Positions 1 to 7,182 of a DNA stretch of 32,309 bases are shown one piece after another. Source of the DNA: Alphaproteobacteria bacterium (GTDB lineage: Bacteria > Pseudomonadota > Alphaproteobacteria > Micropepsales > Micropepsaceae); contig JACCXK010000079.1 of assembly GCA_013697055.1 (NCBI GenBank), forward strand, positions 1-32,309, in the 5' to 3' direction. Position numbers and translations under genes: made by a program. Numbering within the stretch: position 1 is the first letter of the stretch; each line of letters starts with the position of its first letter. The notes under the pieces are model-generated. The model was not told where the DNA came from. It ran no database searches and worked only from the letters and a program-made list of their open reading frames with translations.

Positions 1-111
1 GGCCAGCACCGTGCCGTCCAGCTGCTCCATGAACATGGCCGCGCCCACGATCAGGGCGATGGTGCGGAAATTGGCCTTTGAAGAGCCAGGGGGAGCGCCG
101 GAATCGGGCAT
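1..111 (-). CDS. MFS transporter, DHA2 (EmrB/QacA-like) family, N-terminal fragment
   Basis: Reading the - strand from the ATG at 111 gives 37 codons that run off the window edge. After a polar N-terminus of about 15 residues, the first membrane helix starts and reaches the motif FMEQLDGTVLA. That motif is typical of the start of transmembrane helix 1 in 14-helix DHA2 drug/proton antiporters (EmrB, QacA), where the Asp is conserved. The family exports drugs or other small organics across the inner membrane. Most of the gene lies outside the window, so substrate and completeness cannot be judged. It is divergent from the DUF6165 gene, with about 100 bp between the two starts. Confidence 0.75.
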   Translation of the reverse strand, partial: MPDSGAPPGSSKANFRTIALIVGAAMFMEQLDGTVLA

Positions 112-212
112 GACCAGACCCGTTTAGGCCCCGCTTATGCCGGGCGCAAGGGCGCGGTTTCGCCGGATTTGCGGCCATTTCGCCGCTCTGTCAGCCCCGC
201 TATAAAGACCCG

Positions 213-605
213 ATGAGCCCCACAATCCCACATGTTCCGACTTCCTGGGGCGAGCTGATCGACAAGATCACCATCCTGGAAATCAAGGTCGAACGGCTGG
301 AAGGCGAAGCAGCCCGCGCCAACGCCGCAAGGGAGCTGGCACTGTTGCGTGAGATCGCCGGTCCGGTGCTGGCGCGCGGCGATATCGCGGAACCGGTGAC
401 GCGGCTTAAAGCTGTGAATCAGGCGCTGTGGGAGATCGAAGACCGCATCCGCGAGCATGAGCGGTCCGCCACCTTTGATGCGGCCTTCATTGAACTGGCC
501 CGCTCGGTCTATCGCCGCAATGACGAGCGGGGGGCGGTGAAGCGGGAGCTCAACCTGGCGCTGGGCTCGGGCCTGATCGAGGAAAAAAGCTACAAACCCT
601 ACTAA
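213..605 (+). CDS. DUF6165 family protein
   Basis: A 130-residue soluble protein with no signal peptide or membrane segment. The N-terminal motif SWGELIDKITILEIK (about residues 11-25) is what I recall as the hallmark of DUF6165. The rest is predicted to be mostly helical and charged, with heptad-like stretches around residues 25-50 and 65-90, and it ends in KSYKPY. The biochemical function of the family is unknown to me. The gene is monocistronic: its neighbour upstream is divergent and a strong hairpin terminator begins only a few bases after its stop. The start at 213 has no strong Shine-Dalgarno, but it places the conserved motif near the N-terminus as expected. Confidence 0.75.
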   Translation: MSPTIPHVPTSWGELIDKITILEIKVERLEGEAARANAARELALLREIAGPVLARGDIAEPVTRLKAVNQALWEIEDRIREHERSATFDAAFIELARSVYRRNDERGAVKRELNLALGSGLIEEKSYKPY

Positions 606-608
606 GAC

Positions 609-635
609 AAAGGGCCCGGCGACGCCGGGCCCTTT
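609..635. terminator. Bidirectional rho-independent terminator
   Basis: A perfect 10-bp GC-rich stem (611-620 with 624-633) around a 3-base loop, extended by A:T pairs and flanked by T-rich sequence on both strands. It lies between the convergent DUF6165 gene (+) and the Gly/His-rich protein gene (-), so it can serve both. Confidence 0.85.
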
Positions 636-640
636 TCTGG

Positions 641-964
641 TCAGTAACCGTAGCCGTAGCCGCGGTCGTAATAGCCGCGGTCATAATAGCGCGGCGGAGG
701 CGGTGGCGGGGGGCCGTAGTCATAGCGGTCATTATAGCGGTCGCGATCCGAGGCAGCCGCGATGGCGCCCAGGGCGAACAAGCCGACACCCAGGCCCAGC
801 AGGGCCCCGCCATCGCCGTGGTCGTGCCAGCCGCCGCCATGGCCGTAACCACGGCTGTAGCCGCCATGGCCAAACCCGCCATGGCCACCGCGATAGCCCT
901 GCGCGGAAGCGGCGGTGGCTCCCACCAGGGTCAGGGCAAGAACGGCAGAAATCAGGCGTTTCAT
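641..964 (-). CDS. Small secreted Gly/His/Tyr-rich protein
   Basis: A 107-residue protein starting at the ATG at 964, chosen because an AAGGAT Shine-Dalgarno precedes it and a clean signal peptide (MKRLISAVLALTLVGATAASA, about 21 residues, cut before Gln) begins there. The longer frame upstream has no signal-like start. The mature part is low complexity: a Gly/His/Tyr block (GGHGGFGHGGY type), a hydrophobic glycine-zipper-like stretch of about 20 residues (GALLGLGVGLFALGAI), an Asp/Arg/Tyr segment, a run of prolines, and YDRGYYDRGYGYGY at the end. It could sit in the envelope, with His residues able to bind metal, but no function is established. It is followed by the bidirectional terminator at 609-635. 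Confidence 0.75.
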   Translation of the reverse strand: MKRLISAVLALTLVGATAASAQGYRGGHGGFGHGGYSRGYGHGGGWHDHGDGGALLGLGVGLFALGAIAAASDRDRYNDRYDYGPPPPPPPRYYDRGYYDRGYGYGY

Positions 965-1097
965 GGTTTTGATCCTTATCCTAAGCGGCGCAGAATCTCG
1001 CGTCGTTGGGGAGGACCATGACAGGGCGGTCATGAACCGGTTCTGAGGCGGCCATTTATCTGCTGTTCATGTCGGGACAATGCAAGGGCAAAGAAAA

Positions 1098-1121
1098 AGG
1101 GCCCCGCTTGCGCGGGGCCCT
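1098..1121 (-). terminator. Rho-independent terminator of the TonB receptor gene
   Basis: A 10-bp perfect GC stem (1098-1107 with 1112-1121) with a 4-base loop. On the - strand it is followed by a T-rich tract (CTTTTTCTTT). It lies about 25 bases after the receptor stop codon. Confidence 0.85.
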
Positions 1122-1144
1122 GGTTCTTGTCCGTGCCGTTTCTC

Positions 1145-4100
1145 TTAGTTCGAGAAGCGGACGCCGACGCGGTACAGGCGGCCAATGACGTCGTACAGGC
1201 CGTTATTGGCGTTCTGGCCACCGGTATCCGGCGGACGAATGTTGGCGGCGTTATCGACCTTCGCGTACAGGTTGGTCTTGTCGCTGACGTTCCAGTTGGC
1301 GCCGATATCGAGGTACAGGATCGACGAAACCTTGTCGAAGTTGTAGGTCGGGCTCTGGATAGGATTGTAGCCAGCCGTGATGCCCGAGTTGGGGCAAGTG
1401 CCGGGGGCGCAGACAACCGCGTTGCGGTTGGCAAACACGCCACCCGAATACCAGCGTTCCGTCAGGTTGATGCCCCAGATGTCGTTCTGGTAGCTCTGGG
1501 TTTCCTGCAGCTTCCAGTTCAACACGTTGAAGTTGGAGTTGTAGCTGTTGGAGTTACCGCCGCCGCCAAGCGCGCCGGCCAGTTCAACGTTACGCTGCGT
1601 ACCGGGAATACCGGAGTCGTTGATGAACTTGCTGGTGTGAGTGGCCAACGACCGGAAGTTGAAGGTGCCGGGGACATCATAGTCCTGGAGGTCGAACGTA
1701 TAGCTCGCTTCCAGGTCGAAGCCGTCGGTCGTCAACGCCGCGAAGTTGAACACCTGCGACGCGACCGCTTGCAGTGCGTTTGGCGAACCCAGGCGGCCGT
1801 CGGCAGCCAGGCTGAGACCGACGCCATTGGCAGTGGCGATCGTGGCCTGGTTGCAGAAGCTGGCGCCCGAGGTAAGCCCCTGCGTTGCGCTCAGGAAACA
1901 CTGTTGTTCAGACTGCTGCGGGCTGAGCGCAATGATGGCGCCCTTCACGGCGATGCGATAATAGTCGACCGAAGCCTGGAAGCCGGGAAGGAAGTCCGGC
2001 TGCCACACGATACCAACTTCCGTCGTCTGCGCCTTTTCCGGCTTCAGGTTGCCGTTACCGATGTTCAGCTGGCGAACCTGCTGGCCATTGCAGAGCGCAG
2101 CACTGCCACCATTCTGGGTGCAGAACTCATTGTTGACAGAGCCATTCAGGCCGGCCGGCGGAGTGAACAGTTCCGACAGGTTGGGCGCGCGAATGTCACG
2201 GGACTGAAGGGCACGGACGCGGACGCCAGGGATCGGCGTATCCCAGGTGATACCAACCTTCCAGGTGTTGGCGTCGGTGCCAGGCAATTCGCCCGCCAGA
2301 CCGGGCAAAACCGGTACGCCATTGGCGGGGTTGATGCCCAGGCCGCCGATACCGTTCTGCGCATTGTAGCGCGCATGGCGGCCGGCGATGTCGAGGTCCA
2401 TCTTGCCCCAGAACTGATCGTTCAAGAGCGGGATACCGACTTCCAGGAACACTTCGTTCACGTGGTAGGTGCCGACACCGTTATGATAGTTACCAGCGTT
2501 CCAGGCACCCAGGCCCTGCGGCGCCGTGGTGTTCAGGCCGCAGTCGATGAACGGATCCTGGCAAGGCTCATTAACGGTGGCCGGTGTCGAACGTGTCACG
2601 CCGCCGGAGTAGGGGTCGGCACGCTCCGAGTAGTGCTCTTCGCGATATTCATAACCGGCCGCGACCGCAACCGGGCCGGCCCAATCGTCGATCGGCGAAC
2701 CGTTGACGCTGAAGCTGAAGGCTTCCTGGCGCACGGTCTGGATCGCGCTCGGTCCAAGGGTGGTGCCGCCGGGGCCGTTCTGGTTGTCGAAGTAGGCCAC
2801 CTGACCGGGGGTCAAGGAGGTCCCGCCAAAGGGATTGAAGGGCATGCAACCAAAAGCCTGGGCAACGGCGTTGCGGCAGACGATCTGGCCGGAAGCATTG
2901 AACACCGCATCCTGCGCCTGGTTGAAGCGCGAGGCGCTGTTGCTGGTGGTATTGGTGCCGGGAATAAACGGCGCGCCCGACAGCGGCATGTTGTAGATCT
3001 TGATGCTGGTGTCGGTTTCGCCGTGCTGGAAGTAGGTTTCCCAGTTCCAGCTCTTGCCGAACAGGTCGAAATTGCCGTCACCGCCCACGACATAGCGGCG
3101 CATCTGGCGATGCAGGAACATCAACTGGTCGGTGGGGATATTGGCCCAGTCCGAACCATAGGGGATGTTGGCCTGCTGCGCGGCGTTATTAAAGTTGGCG
3201 GTGCCCGGCGCGTTCTGCGCAAGCCCTTGGTTGAAGCCGGGGGTCACATTCGTCAGACACTGGGAGATGCTGTTGAACAGGCCCGACTGCAGCAGGTAGG
3301 GGTTGTCGCAATGCGCGTTCATGCCGTTCTTGGACGAATTGCCCTGAGCCGGGATGTTCTCCGTACGGCTGACGCCATAGTTGAAGGTGGCGTAGATTTC
3401 GGTGGACGGCGTCAGGTCATAGGACACGCGGGCGTAGAGGTCGCCGCGGGTCAGCGGATCATACAGACCCTGGGTAAACTGGTGCGCGTCGTTCTGGTTG
3501 CCCGGATCCTGCGGGGTGCCGATGCAAGTGCCGTTGAGCGCGCCCTGCAGAGTGCCACCGGGGCCCTTGAAGCAGGTGCCGGCCAAGTCATAGGCGATCG
3601 CCTTGCCTTGCTGATCGAAAGTGGTGAAGGCGTAAGGCGTGCCGGCCTGAATCAGGCCATAGGCGGAGGACTGGGTGCCCTGGACCAGCGAGAAATACTG
3701 GTTGCGGGCCTGGCCGGGGGGCGCCGCGGAGGCGCCGGTGTCGGCAGCATAGGAGGCCTGGCCCGACTGGCGGGCGATGGTGCGGCCGCCGATGTTCGGC
3801 TGGGCAGAGTGCTGCTGGGCAACCGGATAACGCGGCAGCAGGCCGTCGTTATAGGCGTATTCGCCAGCGATTTCGAAGTGGCCGCGGCCACCGGCAAAGC
3901 TGGTACCAGCCGCCATCTGGAACAGGACCTGTCCCATGTCGCCATAGTTGGACAGGCCGGTCTGGGCGTTGGCCTTGAAGCCTTCGAACTTCTTGTCGGT
4001 GACGAAGTTGATGACACCGGCGACGGCGTCCGAGCCCCAGGAGGCCGAAGCACCGCCGGTCACAACGTCGACGCGCTGGATCAGCATCTGCGGCATCTGG

Positions 4101-4504
4101 CTGACGTCAACCGCACCGTTGAAGTTACCGCCGACGACGCGCTGGCTGTCGAGCAGCACCAGGGTGCGCAGCGGGGACAGGCCGCGCAGACCGAGCGAGG
4201 ACAGGCCGATCAGGCCGGTGGTGGTGGAGCCGGTATTGTAGCCTTCGCCCGAAGAACCCTGCAGGGCGGGCAACTGGGTGATGGCTTCGAACACGCTCGG
4301 CTTGGCCTGGGCTTCCAGGTCAGCGGCGCTGATAACCGTGGTGGGAGTCGGAGCATCGAAGCCCGCGCTCTGCAAACGGGTGGAGGACACGACGACCTGT
4401 TCGACACCTTCTTGCGCCATCGCGGCGCCGGCGCTCAGCGCCAGAATGGCTGCGCCGCTGGCAAGGCGCACGCGAGTCTTCGTCAAACCATAGTTCATAA
4501 ACAT
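1145..4504 (-). CDS. TonB-dependent outer-membrane receptor (1,119 aa)
   Basis: An outer-membrane gated channel for TonB/ExbBD-driven uptake. The signal peptide ends at about residue 30 (AMA before QEG) and is followed by a TonB-box-like QVVVSS. The plug domain lies at about 45-175 (LGLRGLSPLRTLVLLDSQR, VDVVTGGASASWGSDAVAG, INFVTDKKF are classic plug motifs). The barrel runs to a C-terminal strand ending YRVGVRFSN. All 14 cysteines fall in seven close pairs (311/327, 399/416, 543/553, 648/655, 795/805, 869/884, 1032/1037), probably loop disulfides. The gene stands alone, with its own terminator and no adjacent TonB, anti-sigma or periplasmic binding partner. Two starts are possible: ATG 4504 lies 3 bases after an AGGGGG Shine-Dalgarno, and ATG 4498 has the better spacing. 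The length is at the large end of the family, like receptors for complex carbohydrates, but the ligand is unknown. Confidence 0.93.
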   Translation of the reverse strand: MFMNYGLTKTRVRLASGAAILALSAGAAMAQEGVEQVVVSSTRLQSAGFDAPTPTTVISAADLEAQAKPSVFEAITQLPALQGSSGEGYNTGSTTTGLIGLSSLGLRGLSPLRTLVLLDSQRVVGGNFNGAVDVSQMPQMLIQRVDVVTGGASASWGSDAVAGVINFVTDKKFEGFKANAQTGLSNYGDMGQVLFQMAAGTSFAGGRGHFEIAGEYAYNDGLLPRYPVAQQHSAQPNIGGRTIARQSGQASYAADTGASAAPPGQARNQYFSLVQGTQSSAYGLIQAGTPYAFTTFDQQGKAIAYDLAGTCFKGPGGTLQGALNGTCIGTPQDPGNQNDAHQFTQGLYDPLTRGDLYARVSYDLTPSTEIYATFNYGVSRTENIPAQGNSSKNGMNAHCDNPYLLQSGLFNSISQCLTNVTPGFNQGLAQNAPGTANFNNAAQQANIPYGSDWANIPTDQLMFLHRQMRRYVVGGDGNFDLFGKSWNWETYFQHGETDTSIKIYNMPLSGAPFIPGTNTTSNSASRFNQAQDAVFNASGQIVCRNAVAQAFGCMPFNPFGGTSLTPGQVAYFDNQNGPGGTTLGPSAIQTVRQEAFSFSVNGSPIDDWAGPVAVAAGYEYREEHYSERADPYSGGVTRSTPATVNEPCQDPFIDCGLNTTAPQGLGAWNAGNYHNGVGTYHVNEVFLEVGIPLLNDQFWGKMDLDIAGRHARYNAQNGIGGLGINPANGVPVLPGLAGELPGTDANTWKVGITWDTPIPGVRVRALQSRDIRAPNLSELFTPPAGLNGSVNNEFCTQNGGSAALCNGQQVRQLNIGNGNLKPEKAQTTEVGIVWQPDFLPGFQASVDYYRIAVKGAIIALSPQQSEQQCFLSATQGLTSGASFCNQATIATANGVGLSLAADGRLGSPNALQAVASQVFNFAALTTDGFDLEASYTFDLQDYDVPGTFNFRSLATHTSKFINDSGIPGTQRNVELAGALGGGGNSNSYNSNFNVLNWKLQETQSYQNDIWGINLTERWYSGGVFANRNAVVCAPGTCPNSGITAGYNPIQSPTYNFDKVSSILYLDIGANWNVSDKTNLYAKVDNAANIRPPDTGGQNANNGLYDVIGRLYRVGVRFSN

Positions 4505-4906
4505 AGTCCCCCTGGACGGTTGTTCTACCGGCGTAGTGCCGACTTGCTGGGCGGTTGGATAGCAGAGGGCCTAGCCGCCAAGCGAGAGAATATTCGATGG
4601 AACAGGGCTCTAGCCGTTCGGAAAGGATCAAACGTCACATTATTGCCACTCGATGAAACTTGTCGTTAATATTGTGCGGCGCAGCAAAATCTTTGGCGCA
4701 GTTCGATGCCGTGTGTGCTTTGCGATTGAAAGCCTGCGTTTCCGCGGACTTTTCCTTGGCGCCTGACGCGATGTTGGCGCGCGCCGTCGCCGGTGCTGCG
4801 GTTATATAAGTCATGCACCCGAAACGAGCGCACCGATCGGCGTTGCCCGTCAGCGCGATACCGGTGCCGGCCCATGCGCGCAGGTGATTCTATTCGTTAA
4901 CACGCG
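4505..4906. other. Intergenic gap between TonB receptor and TPR gene
   Basis: About 400 bp without a convincing gene. It should hold the receptor promoter (- strand) and the 3' end of the TPR transcript. AT-rich patches occur at 4634-4672 and 4802-4809 (TATATAA core), but I found no well-spaced -35/-10 pair, riboswitch or convincing hairpin terminator. A 69-codon open frame on the - strand (4666-4875) is Arg-rich and looks like noise. Confidence 0.6.
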
Positions 4907-6676
4907 TCAGGAAATATGCGCGCGGCGCAGCGCATCCTGCATATCTGCAAAAACACTGTCCCAATCGCCGGGCTCGCGCTGACGAAACAGCCGCAGGGTC
5001 GGATACCAGGGGCTTTGCGCGCTTTCGAGAAACCAGCGCCAATCCGGCACAAACTTGAGCGCCACCCAGGCGGGACGGCCCAGCGCCCCGGCAAGATGGG
5101 CAAGCGACGTGTCGAGCGTGATCACCAGGTCCAGGCTTTCCATCACCGCGGCGCTGTCCAGAAAGGCATCGCCGGAATCCAAATCACCCAATTCCTCCAC
5201 TTTGACGCCGGCGCTCCTGATCTGCGCGGTGCCATCGCCTTTCTGCAGGCTGATCAGGCGCACATGTTCCATCTGCGAAATCGGCGCCAGGAGCGAAAGC
5301 GGGAAAGAACGGTTCGCAATGCTGGCGGCGCCCTGCCAGCAAATGCCGATCTTGAAGCCGTGGCTGCCGATGCGCCCGCGCCATGTCTCCACACGCCCGG
5401 TTTGCGCCTTCAGATAGGGAACGGGCGCGGGAATTGTGTCGCGCGTGGTGCCAAACGCCAGCGGCAGGCTCATCAGGGGGCTGTGATAATCGAAGTGTTG
5501 CGGCACGCCGGCGCCGCCCAGGATTTCGATATCGCCGCCGGCATCGCGCATCAGCGGCACGATGGGGTCCTGCACCGCCAGGATCACGCGGGCGCCCTTT
5601 GCCCGCGCCATCAGCGCGTAGCGAAAGAACAGTATGGTGTCGCCCAATCCCTGTTCGATATAGCAAAACAGGGTCTTTCCGGCGATATCCTCGGCGCCAG
5701 TCCAGAGCGGCTGGTGGTAATTGCGCTGCTCGATCGGCGCCGGCAATTGCTTGCGCCACTCATAAAGACGAAAGCCTTCCTCCAGATCGCCGGTCAACAG
5801 CTTGACGATGCCCCTGGACCAATGGGCCAGCGCATGGCCGCCGTCCAGCGCCAGCACGCGGTCGAAATCGCCCAGCGCCTTTTCGAACCGCATCAGGCCC
5901 TGATGCGCGGCGCCGCGATTGTTAGCTGCATCCAGATAATCGGGACGGATCGCCAGCGCGCGAGAATAGCTTTCGATGGCCTCTTCATGCCGGTTCAGGT
6001 CCTGCAGGATATTGCCGCGATCGTTCAGCGCCTGGGCATTGGCATCGTCCAGCGCCAGCGCCCCGTCGGCCGCGGCCAGCGCAGCGCCCAGCCGCCCCAG
6101 CCGGCGCAGCACATGGGCGCGGTTGTTGTGGGTCTGGGCGTGACGGGGCGACAGACTCAGCGCCCGGTCATAGCTGGCCAGCGCATCCTCCAGCCGGCCC
6201 AGCCCCTGCAGCGCATTGCCCCGGTTGTTCCAGCCTTCGGCAAAATCCGGATGGATCGCCACCGCCAAATCCAAATCCGCCAACGCTTCCTGGAAATGCC
6301 GCTGGCTGACCAGCAGCAGGCCGCGGGCGTTCGCCAGATCGGCGTGGCGCGGATGCAGCGCGATGGCGCGGTCATAGCTGGCCAGCGCTTCGGGCCCACG
6401 CCCCAGCGCCGCCAGCACGTTGCCGTGATTGAGCAGCGCCAGATCGGAATCGGGATGGATGGCCAGGGCCGCGGTCAAAAGCTCCAGCGCCTCGCTGTGG
6501 CGGCCCTGTTGGTGGCGCAGAATGCCAAGGAGCAACTGGGCAGTGAAATCACCCGGCGCGGCGCGCAGGACCGTGAGATACAGCGGCTCGGCCTCTGCCA
6601 GGCGGCCGCCTTGATGCAGCGCAAAAGCCTGTTCCAGGACGGCTTCGATATCCATGCTGCGAATATCTTGCATCAT
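4907..6676 (-). CDS. TPR protein with C-terminal glycosyltransferase-like domain
   Basis: A 589-residue cytoplasmic protein. Residues about 10-310 are eight or nine tetratricopeptide units of 34 residues with the usual pattern (ALASYDRAIALHP, EEAIESYSRALAIRPDY). From about 330 to the end is a domain like those of TPR-linked glycosyltransferases of the GT9/GT41-like GT-B group: CYIEQGLGDTILFFRYA near 338-354, GICWQGA near 445, and LVITLDTSLAHLAGALG near 530. Such proteins are thought to glycosylate proteins or envelope polymers, but activity is inferred. The first ATG (6676) is followed by others at 6673 and 6655 (MDIEAVLEQAF), and none has a strong Shine-Dalgarno. It is divergent from the cytochrome c gene, with 76 bp between the starts. 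Confidence 0.85.
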   Translation of the reverse strand: MMQDIRSMDIEAVLEQAFALHQGGRLAEAEPLYLTVLRAAPGDFTAQLLLGILRHQQGRHSEALELLTAALAIHPDSDLALLNHGNVLAALGRGPEALASYDRAIALHPRHADLANARGLLLVSQRHFQEALADLDLAVAIHPDFAEGWNNRGNALQGLGRLEDALASYDRALSLSPRHAQTHNNRAHVLRRLGRLGAALAAADGALALDDANAQALNDRGNILQDLNRHEEAIESYSRALAIRPDYLDAANNRGAAHQGLMRFEKALGDFDRVLALDGGHALAHWSRGIVKLLTGDLEEGFRLYEWRKQLPAPIEQRNYHQPLWTGAEDIAGKTLFCYIEQGLGDTILFFRYALMARAKGARVILAVQDPIVPLMRDAGGDIEILGGAGVPQHFDYHSPLMSLPLAFGTTRDTIPAPVPYLKAQTGRVETWRGRIGSHGFKIGICWQGAASIANRSFPLSLLAPISQMEHVRLISLQKGDGTAQIRSAGVKVEELGDLDSGDAFLDSAAVMESLDLVITLDTSLAHLAGALGRPAWVALKFVPDWRWFLESAQSPWYPTLRLFRQREPGDWDSVFADMQDALRRAHIS

Positions 6677-6752
6677 CGCCAGTTTTGCTAGCCAATCCGG
6701 GGGCTTGCCGTTATCGTAGGCGTATCAGGACACCCTCCCCAAGGACACGGAT

Positions 6753-7163
6753 ATGAACCGCCCGCTTCTGCTCGTTGCCGCCGCCCTCTTTGTCGCCGCG
6801 GCGCCGCTGGCCATTGCCCAGGCAGCCAAGCCCGCTCTTTATACCGACGCCCAGGCCACGGCCGGCGCACAGGCCTATGCCTCATCCTGCGCCGCCTGCC
6901 ATGGCGCGCAGCTGGAGGGCGTCGCTGCGCCTGCGCTGAAAGGCGCCCCCTTCGGCGAGATGGCCACGGCGCAAAGCATGACTGCCGGCGCCCTGCTGGA
7001 CGTGATCACCAACACCATGCCGCAGTCCGATCCCGGTTCGCTGAAGCCGGAGGAATATGCCGCCGTCACCGCCTATATCCTGCAGCAGAACGGCTATCCG
7101 GCCGGAACGACGGCGCTGGCCGCGGGCTCCGCGGCCGCAAAAGACGCCAAGGTCATGCCGTAA
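6753..7163 (+). CDS. Periplasmic class I cytochrome c
   Basis: A 136-residue protein with a Sec signal peptide (about 22-25 residues, ending near AIAQA) and one haem c site, CAACH, at residues 46-50. Met89 in the NTMPQSDPGSL segment is the likely distal haem ligand, and LKPEEYAAVTAYIL is the typical last helix. It has an AAGGA Shine-Dalgarno 8-9 bases before the ATG. Only 19 bases separate its stop from the start of the PQQ dehydrogenase gene, so it is very probably the electron acceptor of that enzyme, passing electrons to a terminal oxidase. The tail after about residue 115 is Ala-rich and low complexity. Confidence 0.92.
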   Translation: MNRPLLLVAAALFVAAAPLAIAQAAKPALYTDAQATAGAQAYASSCAACHGAQLEGVAAPALKGAPFGEMATAQSMTAGALLDVITNTMPQSDPGSLKPEEYAAVTAYILQQNGYPAGTTALAAGSAAAKDAKVMP

Positions 7164-7182
7164 TCGTCTCCTGGAGCTGGTC

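Noticed and set aside
1127-4669. Very long open frame on the + strand opposite the TonB receptor gene
   Set aside because: It is the antisense shadow of a GC-rich gene: it lacks any family motif, is rich in Arg/Val/Gly, and the - strand frame carries a signal peptide, plug motifs, a terminator and a ribosome site.
4666-4875. 69-codon - strand frame in the gap upstream of the TonB receptor
   Set aside because: Arg-rich composition, no ribosome site and no domain; more likely noise than a gene.
4505-4906. Riboswitch (for example cobalamin) ahead of the TonB receptor
   Set aside because: No conserved cobalamin-type box or matching stem set was found in the gap.
4916-6691. Long + strand frame opposite the TPR gene
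   Set aside because: Its repeated pattern is the complement of the TPR repeats; no recognisable domain or ribosome site.
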